From Otis tarda (taxonomy: Eukaryota > Chordata > Aves > Otidiformes > Otididae): DNA of 64,000 nt. Position 1 is the first letter of the stretch; each line of letters begins with the position of its first letter. The DNA lies in the NCBI GenBank assembly GCA_026413225.1, contig CM048552.1:56063001-56127000 (forward strand), given 5' to 3'. The notes below the pieces were generated by a model. The model ran no database searches, had not been told where the DNA came from, and was given only the letters and a program-made list of their open reading frames with translations. Position numbers and translations under genes: made by a program. Below are positions 1-9,325 of the stretch, one piece after another.

Positions 1-186
1 GGCTCCTTAGACTTACTCTACGATGTCCAGTTCATACTGCTTAATTGCAATTTCAATCTCTTCTGCGAACAGAAATACACCAGTTTTGCTGGATGAAAAG
101 ACGCCAACTAAAAACCGCCACTCAAAAACTCAAGAGAACAAACCCTATTTGAACATATTTTCAAATTACTTATTCTATATTCCGGA

Positions 187-572
187 GGGCTGGAGCACCT
201 CTCCTATGAGGACAGGTTGAGAGAGTTGGGGCTGTTCAGCCTGGAGAAGAGACGGCTCCAGGTACACCTTATAGTGGTCTTCCAGTACCTAAAGGGGGCC
301 TACAGGAAAGACGGGGAGAGACTGTTCAGTAGGGCCTGTTGTGACAGGACTAGGGGTAATTGTTTCAAAATAGAGGGAGATAGATCTAGATTAGCTATTA
401 GGAAAATTTTTTTACAATGAGGGTGGTAGATGCCGCATCCCTGGAAACATTCAAGGCCAGGTTGGATGAGGCTCTGAGCAATCTGATCTGGTTGGAGATG
501 TCCCTGCTTCTTGCAGGGGGGTTGAACCACATGACCTTCCAACCCAAACCATTCAATGATTTTATGATTCTC
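187..572 (+). mobile_element. CR1 LINE 3' fragment, 5'-truncated, with internal deletion
   Basis: The sequence reads as the C-terminal end of CR1 ORF2 followed by the short 3'UTR. The conserved phrases for the [17 protein letters not shown] and [20 protein letters not shown] stretches are recognisable, though broken by substitutions. It ends near 572 with a decayed ATTCTATG-type tail (ATTCAATGATTTTATGATTC). Against the copy at 50.5 kb it lacks about 34 bases after position 427, where the CR1 segment for [11 protein letters not shown] should be. It is a dead insertion, probably in the first intron of TNRC6B and antisense to that gene. Confidence 0.93.
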
Positions 573-2469
573 TATCAGTCTTCTAATTTTTTCCACCGTT
601 CTGGATGCAGCTATTCATCCCAGGGTTCTAGATGCAGCTATCTTTATAGATGACATATATTATGCAGTACTTCTGCAAAATAAAATTATTTCTAATTTCC
701 TACTTTCTACGACAGGAGGCAGATCTGAGGTAAAACACACTGCCTCAGAATGATGCAAAGTTCTCTCCTGAAGCTCCTTCCTCTTCAGGTCATCTTTCAA
801 CATCAACTTTTAATAATCAAACACTCATCACAAAGCAAAGCCATGATACACATTCTACTGCAACGTTTTATTTGACTATCCAATCACAGAAACTCTGGTA
901 GATGAAGCTTTTTTTGATTCATAGTTTCAAGATTTTTATTTCCAAACATTTGAGCTTATTATTTAAATGAAAGCTTTTATTTCCAGCTAAATTTGTGGCC
1001 GTACAGAAACTGCAGTAACACATCAATTCATAAGGCTGCCTAATCAAGAGATACTGTTTTATAATCAAGTTAAATTCTTTTTTCCAGTACTTCCATATTA
1101 CAGGATTGAAGTGATTCCCTGTACTAAGCATTCTGAGAACAACATTACGAGAAAACAGAAACCAAGACCAAGTTCACAAGAGAAGTAGGCACCTTAGAAT
1201 TTACCAAATAGCACTGAAACTTCTGAGCTAATTCTACACGTACGCATAGTTTCACATGAAATGGTATATTCATAAAACATTTACATGCAATATAGCCAAC
1301 CAAGATGAAACTAAAAGGTACAATGATACCATCACCTAGTTCCTACTAAGAAAGATATGCCTACATCTTGTTGCCCCCAGAACTTCACAGCAGAAAAGCC
1401 AACACACATTTACTACTGCTTCGGGCTCTACACCTGCTTCCTCAGCCTCAGCTTTCTGCAGGGTGACTTCTTCACTGCAGAACTGACTAGTTTTAAGTGC
1501 AGTTTAGTCAAACACACGTGGAAAGTCACCCTTACAAACCACTCCCAGAGGTACATCTATATTGCAGTCCCTGCACTAACCGTGGATCACGCAGAAAAAA
1601 AACTTGACCTTGTCTTTAAATTCAGGACCTCAGGCAATGCAGTAAATGAGACATTTACCCAGCTTCTCAACAGCGTGCGTGTCCAAGGGACCTGTATCAT
1701 TAGAGAGTCGCTACAGGACAGGAGGGAATTGTTGAACAACTTCAGCGTAGACAAACTACAAAGCTGCTTGAATTTTTGCACATATTTAACAACTCTGCAA
1801 ATCTAAGCTATTATCTCTACAACAGTTGTGGCAGAAACCAAAATCCAATTCATGTGGGTAGTAGTATTACTGGAAAATACTAGGTAAAACAGACCTTTCA
1901 AATATGGAGCTCTACAAACCCCAAAGATCTACCTACTGTTTCTCAGGAAGATACACAATTTTTGTAAACGATGAAAATGCAACACTGAAACCCAACAAGT
2001 CATTATTAAAAAACAGTAATTATAGATTTTTTTTTAAAGTTAACTTTATGGATATATATCTTAATAAATATTCTTAAGGTCAGTGAAACGTTAAACATGG
2101 AAAAAAGAAGTGCTGTTTACAGTCGTAAGTACGTCTACTTTAGTTAGGAAAACACTTTGTTGAAACTCGGCTTTATTCAACAAGCCTCAGCTCTACCCTG
2201 TCGTAGATACTCCTACATGCGTTTTCATAAAGCAGATTTGAGCGTGTAAGATAACGCTGCCTGTAGCACGGTATCCACAGCCGGTGAAGCGTCTCCTGAA
2301 ACAAACATTCGCTCCTTTTTCCCTCAAACAGCTCGGGAAAGTTATTTTGTTGGGGTTTTTTTTTTCCGGTTTTGTTTTCACATCTGGGACACACCTCTGA
2401 GCAGGGTCACTCCTCCCACCCACAGACGCACATTTTAACTAACATCATGTTCAACACATCCAGCGCGGT
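573..2469. other. AT-rich non-coding stretch, probable TNRC6B first intron
   Basis: No exon with convincing splice sites, no RNA gene and no clear repeat was recognised here. The only long open frame is 1357-1806 on the plus strand (149 codons, antisense to the inferred gene). It resembles no family I know and is treated as chance (see findings). Base composition changes sharply to GC-rich near 2470. Assignment to an intron rests on the inferred first-exon splice site at 3126 and is not proven. Confidence 0.5.
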
Positions 2470-2928
2470 TTGCAGTGGTACCAGCGTAACCTCGGGACTG
2501 TCCCCACGCCGCACAAAAGCACTTTCCTCCCCAGCCACAGAACGGCTCCTCGGGCTCCTTCCCGCCCTGTACATCTCGCCCGGCCTAGGCGAGCAGGCAG
2601 GCGGCCGGGCGGGCGGCTCTCCCCCGGGCTCGGCAGCCAGCCGAGCGCACGGCGCTGCGCACCACGGCGCCGGGCAGCGGCCTCGGGGCCGCCCGCGCGT
2701 CCCGCCGCCGGGGCCCTGTCGGGAAAACCGGAGGGGGCGGCGGGAGGTTGGGGGGGAGGGGGTGGGGGCCACAGCCGCGGCGGCCGCACGTGAGGCGGGG
2801 AGGGGGCGGCGCGAGCCCGGCTCTGACCCGGGACAGGCGCTCGCCGGGGGGTGGTGGGCAGCAGCAGCCCCGGGGCCGCTGGGGCAGCGCCCTTGAGCAG
2901 CCACTCGGGGCCCCTCCCGCCGGCCCGG

Positions 2929-2943
2929 CCCCCCCCCCCCCCC
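2929..2943. repeat. Poly-C run (15 C) inside the CpG island
   Basis: Fifteen consecutive C bases are followed by further C5-C6 tracts separated by AA and TT (2946-2960). The minus strand is G-rich and has several G runs, so it could form a G-quadruplex. The run sits 3' of the proposed first exon in the direction of transcription. Its length in the assembly may be unreliable. Confidence 0.9.
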
Positions 2944-3126
2944 AACCCCCCTTCCCCTCCCCCACGCACCGCAACTCAGGGAGGGGGGAAGGGGCGCGCG
3001 CGCTCGGCGCCAAAGGCCCCCTCACAGGCAGCGCGAGAGTCCTCAGGGCGGGAAGGGCCCCGAGGGAGGCCCGCAGCCCGCCCGCCCTCCGCCCGGGGAA
3101 GGGAGGGGGGGCCGTCCCGCACTCAC

Positions 3127-3340
3127 CGCTGAGGCGCCGCCGCTGTGCGCTGAGCCCCCTTCTTCTCAGTGCCGGGGGCGGCTCCGCCCGCTCGCCCGCC
3201 CGGGAAACACGAACCCAGGAAACAAACGCGAAGAAGCTGCGAAAAACGCTCTCCCCCCTTACCCCTGCAAAAAAACCCCACCGAGGAATTTATTAAAAAA
3301 AAAAAAAAAAGAAGCCACCAAAAAAAACTTTCCTCGCCGC
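3127..3340 (-). other. TNRC6B: Probable non-coding first exon of TNRC6B
   Basis: On the minus strand, TCAGCG followed by GTGAGTGCGG at 3126-3117 is a near-consensus 5' splice site at the edge of the densest CpG-rich part. The nearest CCAAT boxes on the coding side begin at 3413-3417, which would place a start site around 3330-3350 at the usual 60-100 base spacing. The 3340 end is therefore an estimate. A 16-base A run (3295-3310, T run in the transcript) would lie inside this leader. No initiator or TATA box was identified. Confidence 0.4.
3295..3310. repeat. Poly-A run (16 A)
   Basis: Sixteen A bases are followed by GAAGCCACC and a second A7 tract near 3320. This is unusual within a CpG island. 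On the minus strand it is a T tract within the proposed first exon. It could be simple slippage sequence or a poly(dA:dT) nucleosome-depleting element, and the sequence cannot separate these. Confidence 0.9.
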
Positions 3341-3412
3341 CGTCTCCCTCCCCCGAGGAGCACGAACCCAAACACACCGAGACACGCCTCTGCACCGCCC
3401 CTCGCACCGCCC

Positions 3413-4307
3413 ATTGGACGGCGCCCCTCCGACCCCCGAGCTGATTGGCCAATCCACCTGCCCGTCTTCTCCCTCCGCTCCCCTTTCCTCCCCTACACGC
3501 TGCCCATTGGGAAGACCCTCGAGGATCTCTCCGTCCATTAGCTACGGCCTACGTCAATCATAGCGGAAAACCCGCCTCTCAGAGCTTCTAATTGGACCGT
3601 GCGTCACTACACCCTCACTGATTGGCTGCACTTGCTGACTGTCATCTGTTAACATTACCCCCTTCGCAACCCTCCCTGGCTCCCACCCCCTCTTCCAGTT
3701 GGCTACGAGATTTGCCCCTTAAATGGGGCACCCGCTCGCCCGCCCCTACTTGTCCCGCCCTTCCGCGCGACAGATTGGCTTGCGGGTTGCACCCTCGGAC
3801 ACCATTGGAGAAAGGATGTGCTCGTTACACCATAACAGAGCGATGACCCGCCCGCCGAGCTCCTCTCCTTGGCAGCTCCTTCGCGGTGGCGCTTGGGCCC
3901 TCCTGAGCCGAAGCGGGAGGGGAGGCTACGCCACTATGTCTACTTCATTTTCCGGCCCCCGAGGGCGGGGTGCTGTGACAGACACACGTGATAACCAGTA
4001 TGGCCGCGGCTGTGGCCTCTCAGCGGCGCCAGGCGCCCCGGCCGCTGAACAGCAACAACGCCACACTCCCTACTGTCCTCAACGACATTTACCCCCTGCT
4101 CCGCCCCTCCCTTCACGGACACGCCCGCCCTGAAACAACTATTGGGCAGGGGAGATGTCAGTCGTGGGGCTCGCGAGGCCATTGGTGGGAGGCGACGCCT
4201 CCGCAGCCAACTGGCAGCCGCCCCCGATGTCACCCGCCGGATGACACAGCAACCATAGGCGGAGAGGTGGTCGCGCGGGGGGAAGGGAAGAAGAGACCTT
4301 TGATTGG
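3413..4307 (-). promoter_or_regulatory. Array of CCAAT boxes (NF-Y type)
   Basis: ATTGG, which is CCAAT on the minus strand, occurs at 3413, 3444, 3506, 3591, 3621, 3774, 3804, 4141, 4181 and 4303. One plus-strand CCAAT at 3449-3453 forms the palindrome ATTGGCCAAT. Several spacings are 30-31 bases or close multiples: 31, 62, 30, 153 and 30. CCAAT boxes bind the trimer NF-Y, and arrays with spacing near 31 bases are known in NF-Y-controlled promoters. The motifs are seen directly; binding is inferred. The uniform orientation fits a promoter reading toward lower coordinates. Confidence 0.75.
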
Positions 4308-4358
4308 TTGATTTCAGTGTCAATCTCCCTGGAGCGCGGAGGGAGGGAGGTGCTGGGC

Positions 4359-4435
4359 CACGTGAAGTGCCGGGCGGGGCGGGGCGATGCTGTGTGCCCG
4401 GCGGGCCCCACGTGGCCCGGGCGGCTACGCACGTG
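4359..4435. promoter_or_regulatory. E-box and GC-box cluster
   Basis: Three CACGTG palindromes lie at 4359-4364, 4409-4414 and 4430-4435, with tandem GGGGCGG boxes at 4372-4386. Further CACGTG sites are at 3985-3990 and 2787-2792. CACGTG is the core for USF, MYC-MAX and TFEB-type bHLH-ZIP factors. Function is inferred from the motif only; CpG-rich sequence raises the chance rate of such sites. Confidence 0.55.
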
Positions 4436-4749
4436 ACGGGAGCCCGCGAGGCGCCGCGGCCGTTAGTGGGGGTGCAGGGAAGGGGGGGAGGGGTCCAGTC
4501 CAAACGGCTCGTGGTGGCACTCCTCACCCCGCCATCTCCATCGCCGTCTGCCACTGCACACGGACGTGCGGGGACACAGCGCGGGGAGCTGAGGGGAGAA
4601 AGGTTTGCGGTCCGCCTGTCTCCTGCCGGCCGTCCTGTTCCCTCAGGGCTTGCCCTCGGCTGTGGAGGCTGGTTCCCTGCGGCCTCAGGGAGGCCTGGCG
4701 GTGCCCAGTGGCCCGGGCTCGCCTGATGACGTGTTTTACATTTCACGGG

Positions 4750-6690
4750 AGGAGTCTGGGTTCGTTAGGGCTGAGAGGAGTTCGGCCATCAGTTTCCGCG
4801 AAGTGGTGTTTTGCCCTTCATGCTTTGAAAGCCAGTCGCAGTTTCCTTTGGAACGAGACCTGAGGCTTTGCAGGCTGCGGTGCTCCAAACAGCTCAGTCC
4901 AGCGTATTTACAGTCCCTTCCTTCTGCAGGCTCTCTGGGCTGAAAATGTCTTTTCCCATTTTCAGATGGAAGGTGTGAATAGCAATCAGGAAAACCTGTG
5001 AAAAAATGGTTTTGCAGTGACTACAGTATCACTCATAAACGTAATTGTTCAAATTAAACGGCTGATCTCCGGTATCAAGGGAGCGGGCTGAGCTAAAAAT
5101 GGGGCTGCAGGGATGGGGCACTGGGAGACTGAGGCAGGAGCTGGCCTGGGGACACTTCCCTGGGAGGTGACCTGAAGCCTGAAGCCCAGGGCGAAACTGC
5201 AACAGCATCAGCCCTGGGGCTGGATGGGTCTGCAAAGCAGGCATGGGGCAGTGCTGCTGAGTCACCCCAAGGGAAGGAAGAAAATGGAAGATGCGTAAGC
5301 AGGACCCTCATGGGACAATGAAGGGCTGAGGATCAGCAGACAAGAAGAGCATGGCCAGAGGAGCATAGAAGTCTCAAACTGACAGGGAGAGAAAGCAGCG
5401 AGGGGAATACATGTAATAACAGAAGCGTATGGAGGATAAACCAGGAGGAGGGAGAGGGTATCCTTGCTTGTACCAAGTTTCTGTGTTCACTATTCTCACT
5501 CTCCTTATTCTCCAGTATTTTTGAAGACTGCTGTTATCTTAATGGCTGTCACTTCCTGACCTCATCCAGGGCTGCATGCCAGTGCAATGTTTTCATTTGA
5601 TCTCCTCCAGAGAATCCTGTTACAACCTGATCAACAGAATAGTGCGGCAGCTGAAAATACCGCTTTGGTGCTGAAGAGAGAACTATAGAGATGTGATGTG
5701 CCTGTCATATCAGTGAACAGGTCTATGGGTGCTGAGTGAAAACACAATCTATCTTGGAAGAGCCATAGAGCCCTTCCTAGGTTAGTCATCACCAGGAGGG
5801 ACAGCTGCCAGCACAGCAAAACAATGTGCGCTGCTGCCACAGACAGCAGACAAGATCCATGTGAGCTCAGGCTACACAAGTCAGTAAACAGCGCTGAATC
5901 TTTTGATGGCTTCCCCATTCAGTAATGGTGATTGATTTTTACATTGATTGGTGGGGGAAAGAGCCCCATTAATATGAATAAGACTTTATACTGGGTACGT
6001 ACGTACTTGTTACTGTAGTGCTCTAAGGAATGCAAAAGGCACTATATAAATCAATATGAAATAGAAGTATAAATTGGGGATGCACCTCGCCTCTGTTCCT
6101 CATTGTTTATTCAGTGAGCAGGAACTGTCTATATCCTGTCTATATCCATGTGTATTTTTCTTGGTGTAAGCAGAAATCACTAATAGACTGAGAGCACAAG
6201 TTGCATGCACTGGGAGAGAAGGATATGTCCAAGATGTTGACCTTGTCTTTTCCATAAGTAACAAAACAAACAAACAAAAAAAACCCAAACACCTCCCTAT
6301 TTAGATTCTCTTTTCCCTTACTGGTATTCTTTTGCAGGTTTTCCTTCATATGTTTTGCTCAGGGTTTTGGCATGACACAGAAAGCAAGGTGAAACAATAT
6401 CATTTGTTTTGCATAAGCCTAGGAACAGACATTTTCATTTCAGAGGAGCAAAAGATACCATGCTCTATTTTCCCTGTAGTTTCATGCTACAGAACAAAGT
6501 CGAACTGTAGAAAGCAAGCAGATTTTGTTGGTTTGTCTGAAATTATACTGGATGACTCAGAAGTTCCCACCTGGGTTCAGCTGTGGGGATCACAGCTCCC
6601 AGGCTGGTTTCTGGCTCTCATAAATTCCAAACCCTCATGAACAAAATAGTTTCTTCCTATTCCTTTTTCATACCTCCCCCATTGCCACTC
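4750..6690. other. Intergenic or FAM83F downstream DNA, no gene seen
   Basis: No coding exon was recognised. Around 6010-6056, the phrase AGTGCTCTAAGGAATGC with GCACTATATAAAT resembles the tail of MIR-type or related old SINEs, but it is too short to call. A self-complementary 12-mer, three units of GTAC, lies at 5995-6006. An A-rich (AAAC)n stretch occurs near 6260-6285. Confidence 0.5.
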
Positions 6691-6810
6691 GGATGGGGCT
6701 TTGAGTGACCTGGTCTAGTGGAAGGTGTCCCTGCCCAGGGCCGGCGGGTTGGAACTAGATGATCTTTAAGGTCCCTTCCAAGCCATACCATTGCATGATT
6801 CTATAATTCT
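6691..6810 (+). mobile_element. CR1 LINE 3' terminus (different subfamily)
   Basis: About 120 bases match the extreme 3' end of CR1: GGATGGGGCTTTGAG, GACCTGGTCTAGTGGAAGGT, the GTCCCTGCCCA block, and GGAACTAGATGATCTTTAAG leading to a decayed ATTCTATA tail. The GGAAGGTGTCCCTGCCCA version differs from the other three copies in the window, which read GGAGATGTCCCTGCTCCTTGCA, so it belongs to another CR1 subfamily. It is strongly 5'-truncated. Confidence 0.93.
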
Positions 6811-8981
6811 GTCCAAAAACGGGACCAAGTTTGCTAGTGAAATTGCATTTTTCCATCCACTGGATGTCAGTGTTACACTACTGCTGTGGTGCATTTCCAG
6901 GTGCTGGGAAAGGCTGGGCTTCTTTGGGGTGAGGACTTTCAGAAGATCTTTACTCTGAGGTGGACAAGTGATGTGAAAGAGCATTGAAGCTCAGGGGAAC
7001 GGTCTCATTGCAGTATGAGCGTGCTCCCTAAGGCTTCTGCAGAAGCAGGCTGGGACCCTGCCTGCAAACGTCTTAAAGTATCAAACCTCACAGGGACTGT
7101 AGCCTGAAAGACAGATACACTTCAGTGTTGGGGTCAATTCTGCATGCTTTTGATTGTTCTGACCTCACCTCCTTATGCCATCTCTTCTTTTTTTAAAATT
7201 AAGTTTACTTGTGATATCAGAGCGACAAGTAGTACTGCATCTGACAGGGATACAGTACAGAAAAGGCTGCGTGAAGGGACTTCTCTAAACAAACAAGGAG
7301 TGTTGCCAGCTTGGGACAATTTTGAATGCAGGAATGAGAGGGGACAAAACACTAGAAGCAGCTTTGATATTTGAAGTTGAAAGTCGGGGGTTTTTAGATC
7401 TGACACTAGTTTATTATTTGCAATAGTGCCATAACATCTTTTTTATAGGCTTACTGGGTTTTTTTAATTAATGTTCCTGAATGAACTCTGGATAGTCAGT
7501 CGCTAAAAGCTACTGATGTTGAAAAGTAGTCTTTGCTAACCCTGTCTTTTTTTCTGTTTCAGATGCTTTAAAGATGCAGCTATCTAGCGGGCACAGAAAG
7601 TAACCAGTTAGTGATTAAGAGACAGGTTACTTTGTGGAAAGCCACAGTAAAGTGTCTGCTGATCCTCTTTATGGTGCATTATGTTTCAGTGTTCTGGTAT
7701 GAAATGTGGCGTTTAACATATGATACAATGCTGTGTTTTATCTGTGACTGAAATGCAGGCAGCACTGGAGAAGAAGATGGCTATTGTTAAAAAGATTATT
7801 CATAAAAGAGTAATAAAGTAATTTATGTTCTCTTGTTATATATAAAGACAGGCTGATTAGGAAGTTCTCTTGCTTATTTCTTTCCCCTGGAAGCTGCTTT
7901 TTTAATCTATATTTTTTTTCTAGAAGACTTCAGTGAAGTTTCAGCAGGCATATGACATCAAAGTACCAAAGGAATAAAACATGAATATTTAGAAACACTT
8001 ACTTTGATATGGTTTAAAATACCAATTATCCTTATTTAAAAGTATTTATCCTAATAATTACTTTCAGAAAAGAAGTCTGCTAAGGATACAACATTTCACA
8101 TTCCTTCAGTTGAGTGGTGAGTAGATTTCTCAACCGTTCTCCTCCATCCTTCACACAGCTTTTCAGGGAACAAGCAAGAAAGAGAGGAAGTAATACTTCG
8201 TATGCCTGGGGCTGTAAAAATGGGGATAGGATAAAGGAATTTGTATTTAAAATAGAGAAGAGCAGATTTCAACCCAATTATTTTTTCCTTTCTAGGTCAC
8301 CTATAACAGCAGAGAACAAACACAAAAGAGCAATTTAAAGAAAAAGAGGAGTAATGAATACTAAAATTAAACTAAATAGCAAGAGGAAATTAGGGAGATA
8401 ATGTCATGTAATTTTCGAATTTGTACATTGGTCAGGTGATTAGTCCTAACATTCCTGCTTTACAAAAAAATTTGCAAACATATCCTTAATGACTGTTAGC
8501 GTTCTGGATCTGAGCTTTAAGTCCCAGTTAGACATCTTCACATCTTTAACTGTTCTTAATATAATAGGCTTATTTTGACATTACCTATTTTGATGTGTCA
8601 TACCCAGGAAAGACAAACCGTTGCAATAGAAACGTGAGCAGTTTGTGCATATCTTGGGCAAAGTGCTTAGCGGAAGTTTTAATTTGTTGTGCTGTCGTGC
8701 TCACATAATACTGTTGGAAGGAAAAGGGGAAAAGAGAAGGTTGTCAGCCCACAGCTAAAGGGAAAAAATTACCAATATGATGGCAGTGTTCTTAAATAGA
8801 GAACAACTTATAATAGTATTTTGGTTTGGGATTTTTCCTGGAGGCAAAATTAAAACAATGCTTTATTAACATTATTTGAAGTTATTTTAAATATTGCCAT
8901 TTTCAGCAAAACAATGTTAACATGTGGGTTTTTTTAACGGAAAAAAAAGGCAATTAGGAAAATGTTTTGAATACTATTGTA

Positions 8982-9025
8982 TTCTTTTTTTTTCTTTTTT
9001 CTTTTTTCTGTTTTCTTTTTTCTCC
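8982..9025. repeat. T/C-rich low-complexity tract
   Basis: A run of T tracts broken by single C or G bases (T9, T6, T6 and similar) spans about 45 bases. This is low-complexity DNA. It could act as a polypyrimidine tract on the plus strand, but no exon follows it. Confidence 0.7.
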
Positions 9026-9292
9026 ATCATCCGTTTTTTCACTATATTGGCAGAGGAAGATGCCTGCTTTGTGCTTTTCGTGCTGAAAGTGAACCAGTGT
9101 GCATATGTGAATTATTGGCTAGGACTGGAGCAGTTATGCTGAGGGTAGAGGTCATGCAGCTCTTCAGACAAGATTTTATTTTATTTACAATGTAACACAT
9201 GTACGATCAATACTTACTGGGGGGAAGCTCCCATCTGTCCTTCTATCCCAAACTCTTCTTAGGCAGCAAGAGCATATGATTCTGGGTTGAGG

Positions 9293-9325
9293 TTTTGTTT
9301 TGTTTTGTTTAATTATTATTATTTT
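9293..9325. repeat. (GTTTT)n followed by (ATT)n
   Basis: Three to four GTTTT units run directly into about four ATT units. This looks like a decayed poly-A-type tail or a compound microsatellite. No retroelement body was recognised beside it. Confidence 0.75.

Larger units (their letters stand above)
2470..4640 (-). promoter_or_regulatory. TNRC6B: CpG island, probable TNRC6B promoter
   Basis: About 2.2 kb of very GC- and CpG-rich DNA stands out from AT-rich flanks. It holds GC boxes (for example 4372-4386 and about 3963), at least ten CCAAT boxes, five CACGTG E-boxes and CRE-like TGACGT or TGCGTCA elements (3550-3556, 3600-3606, 4727-4733). This is the signature of a broadly expressed vertebrate gene promoter. 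In the human order GRAP2-FAM83F-TNRC6B, the gene after FAM83F in the same orientation is TNRC6B, whose first exon is non-coding. No TNRC6B coding sequence lies in the window, so the gene name comes from synteny only. Confidence 0.72.

Noticed and set aside
2407-3296. Overlapping Pro/Arg/Gly-rich open frames of 90-180 codons on both strands
   Set aside because: GC-rich DNA lacks stop codons in many frames. Composition is pure CpG-island bias, with no family resemblance.
3940-4746. 268-codon minus-strand open frame across the CpG island
   Set aside because: It passes through the CCAAT array and GC boxes, has low-complexity Pro/Arg/Ser composition and no recognisable domain.
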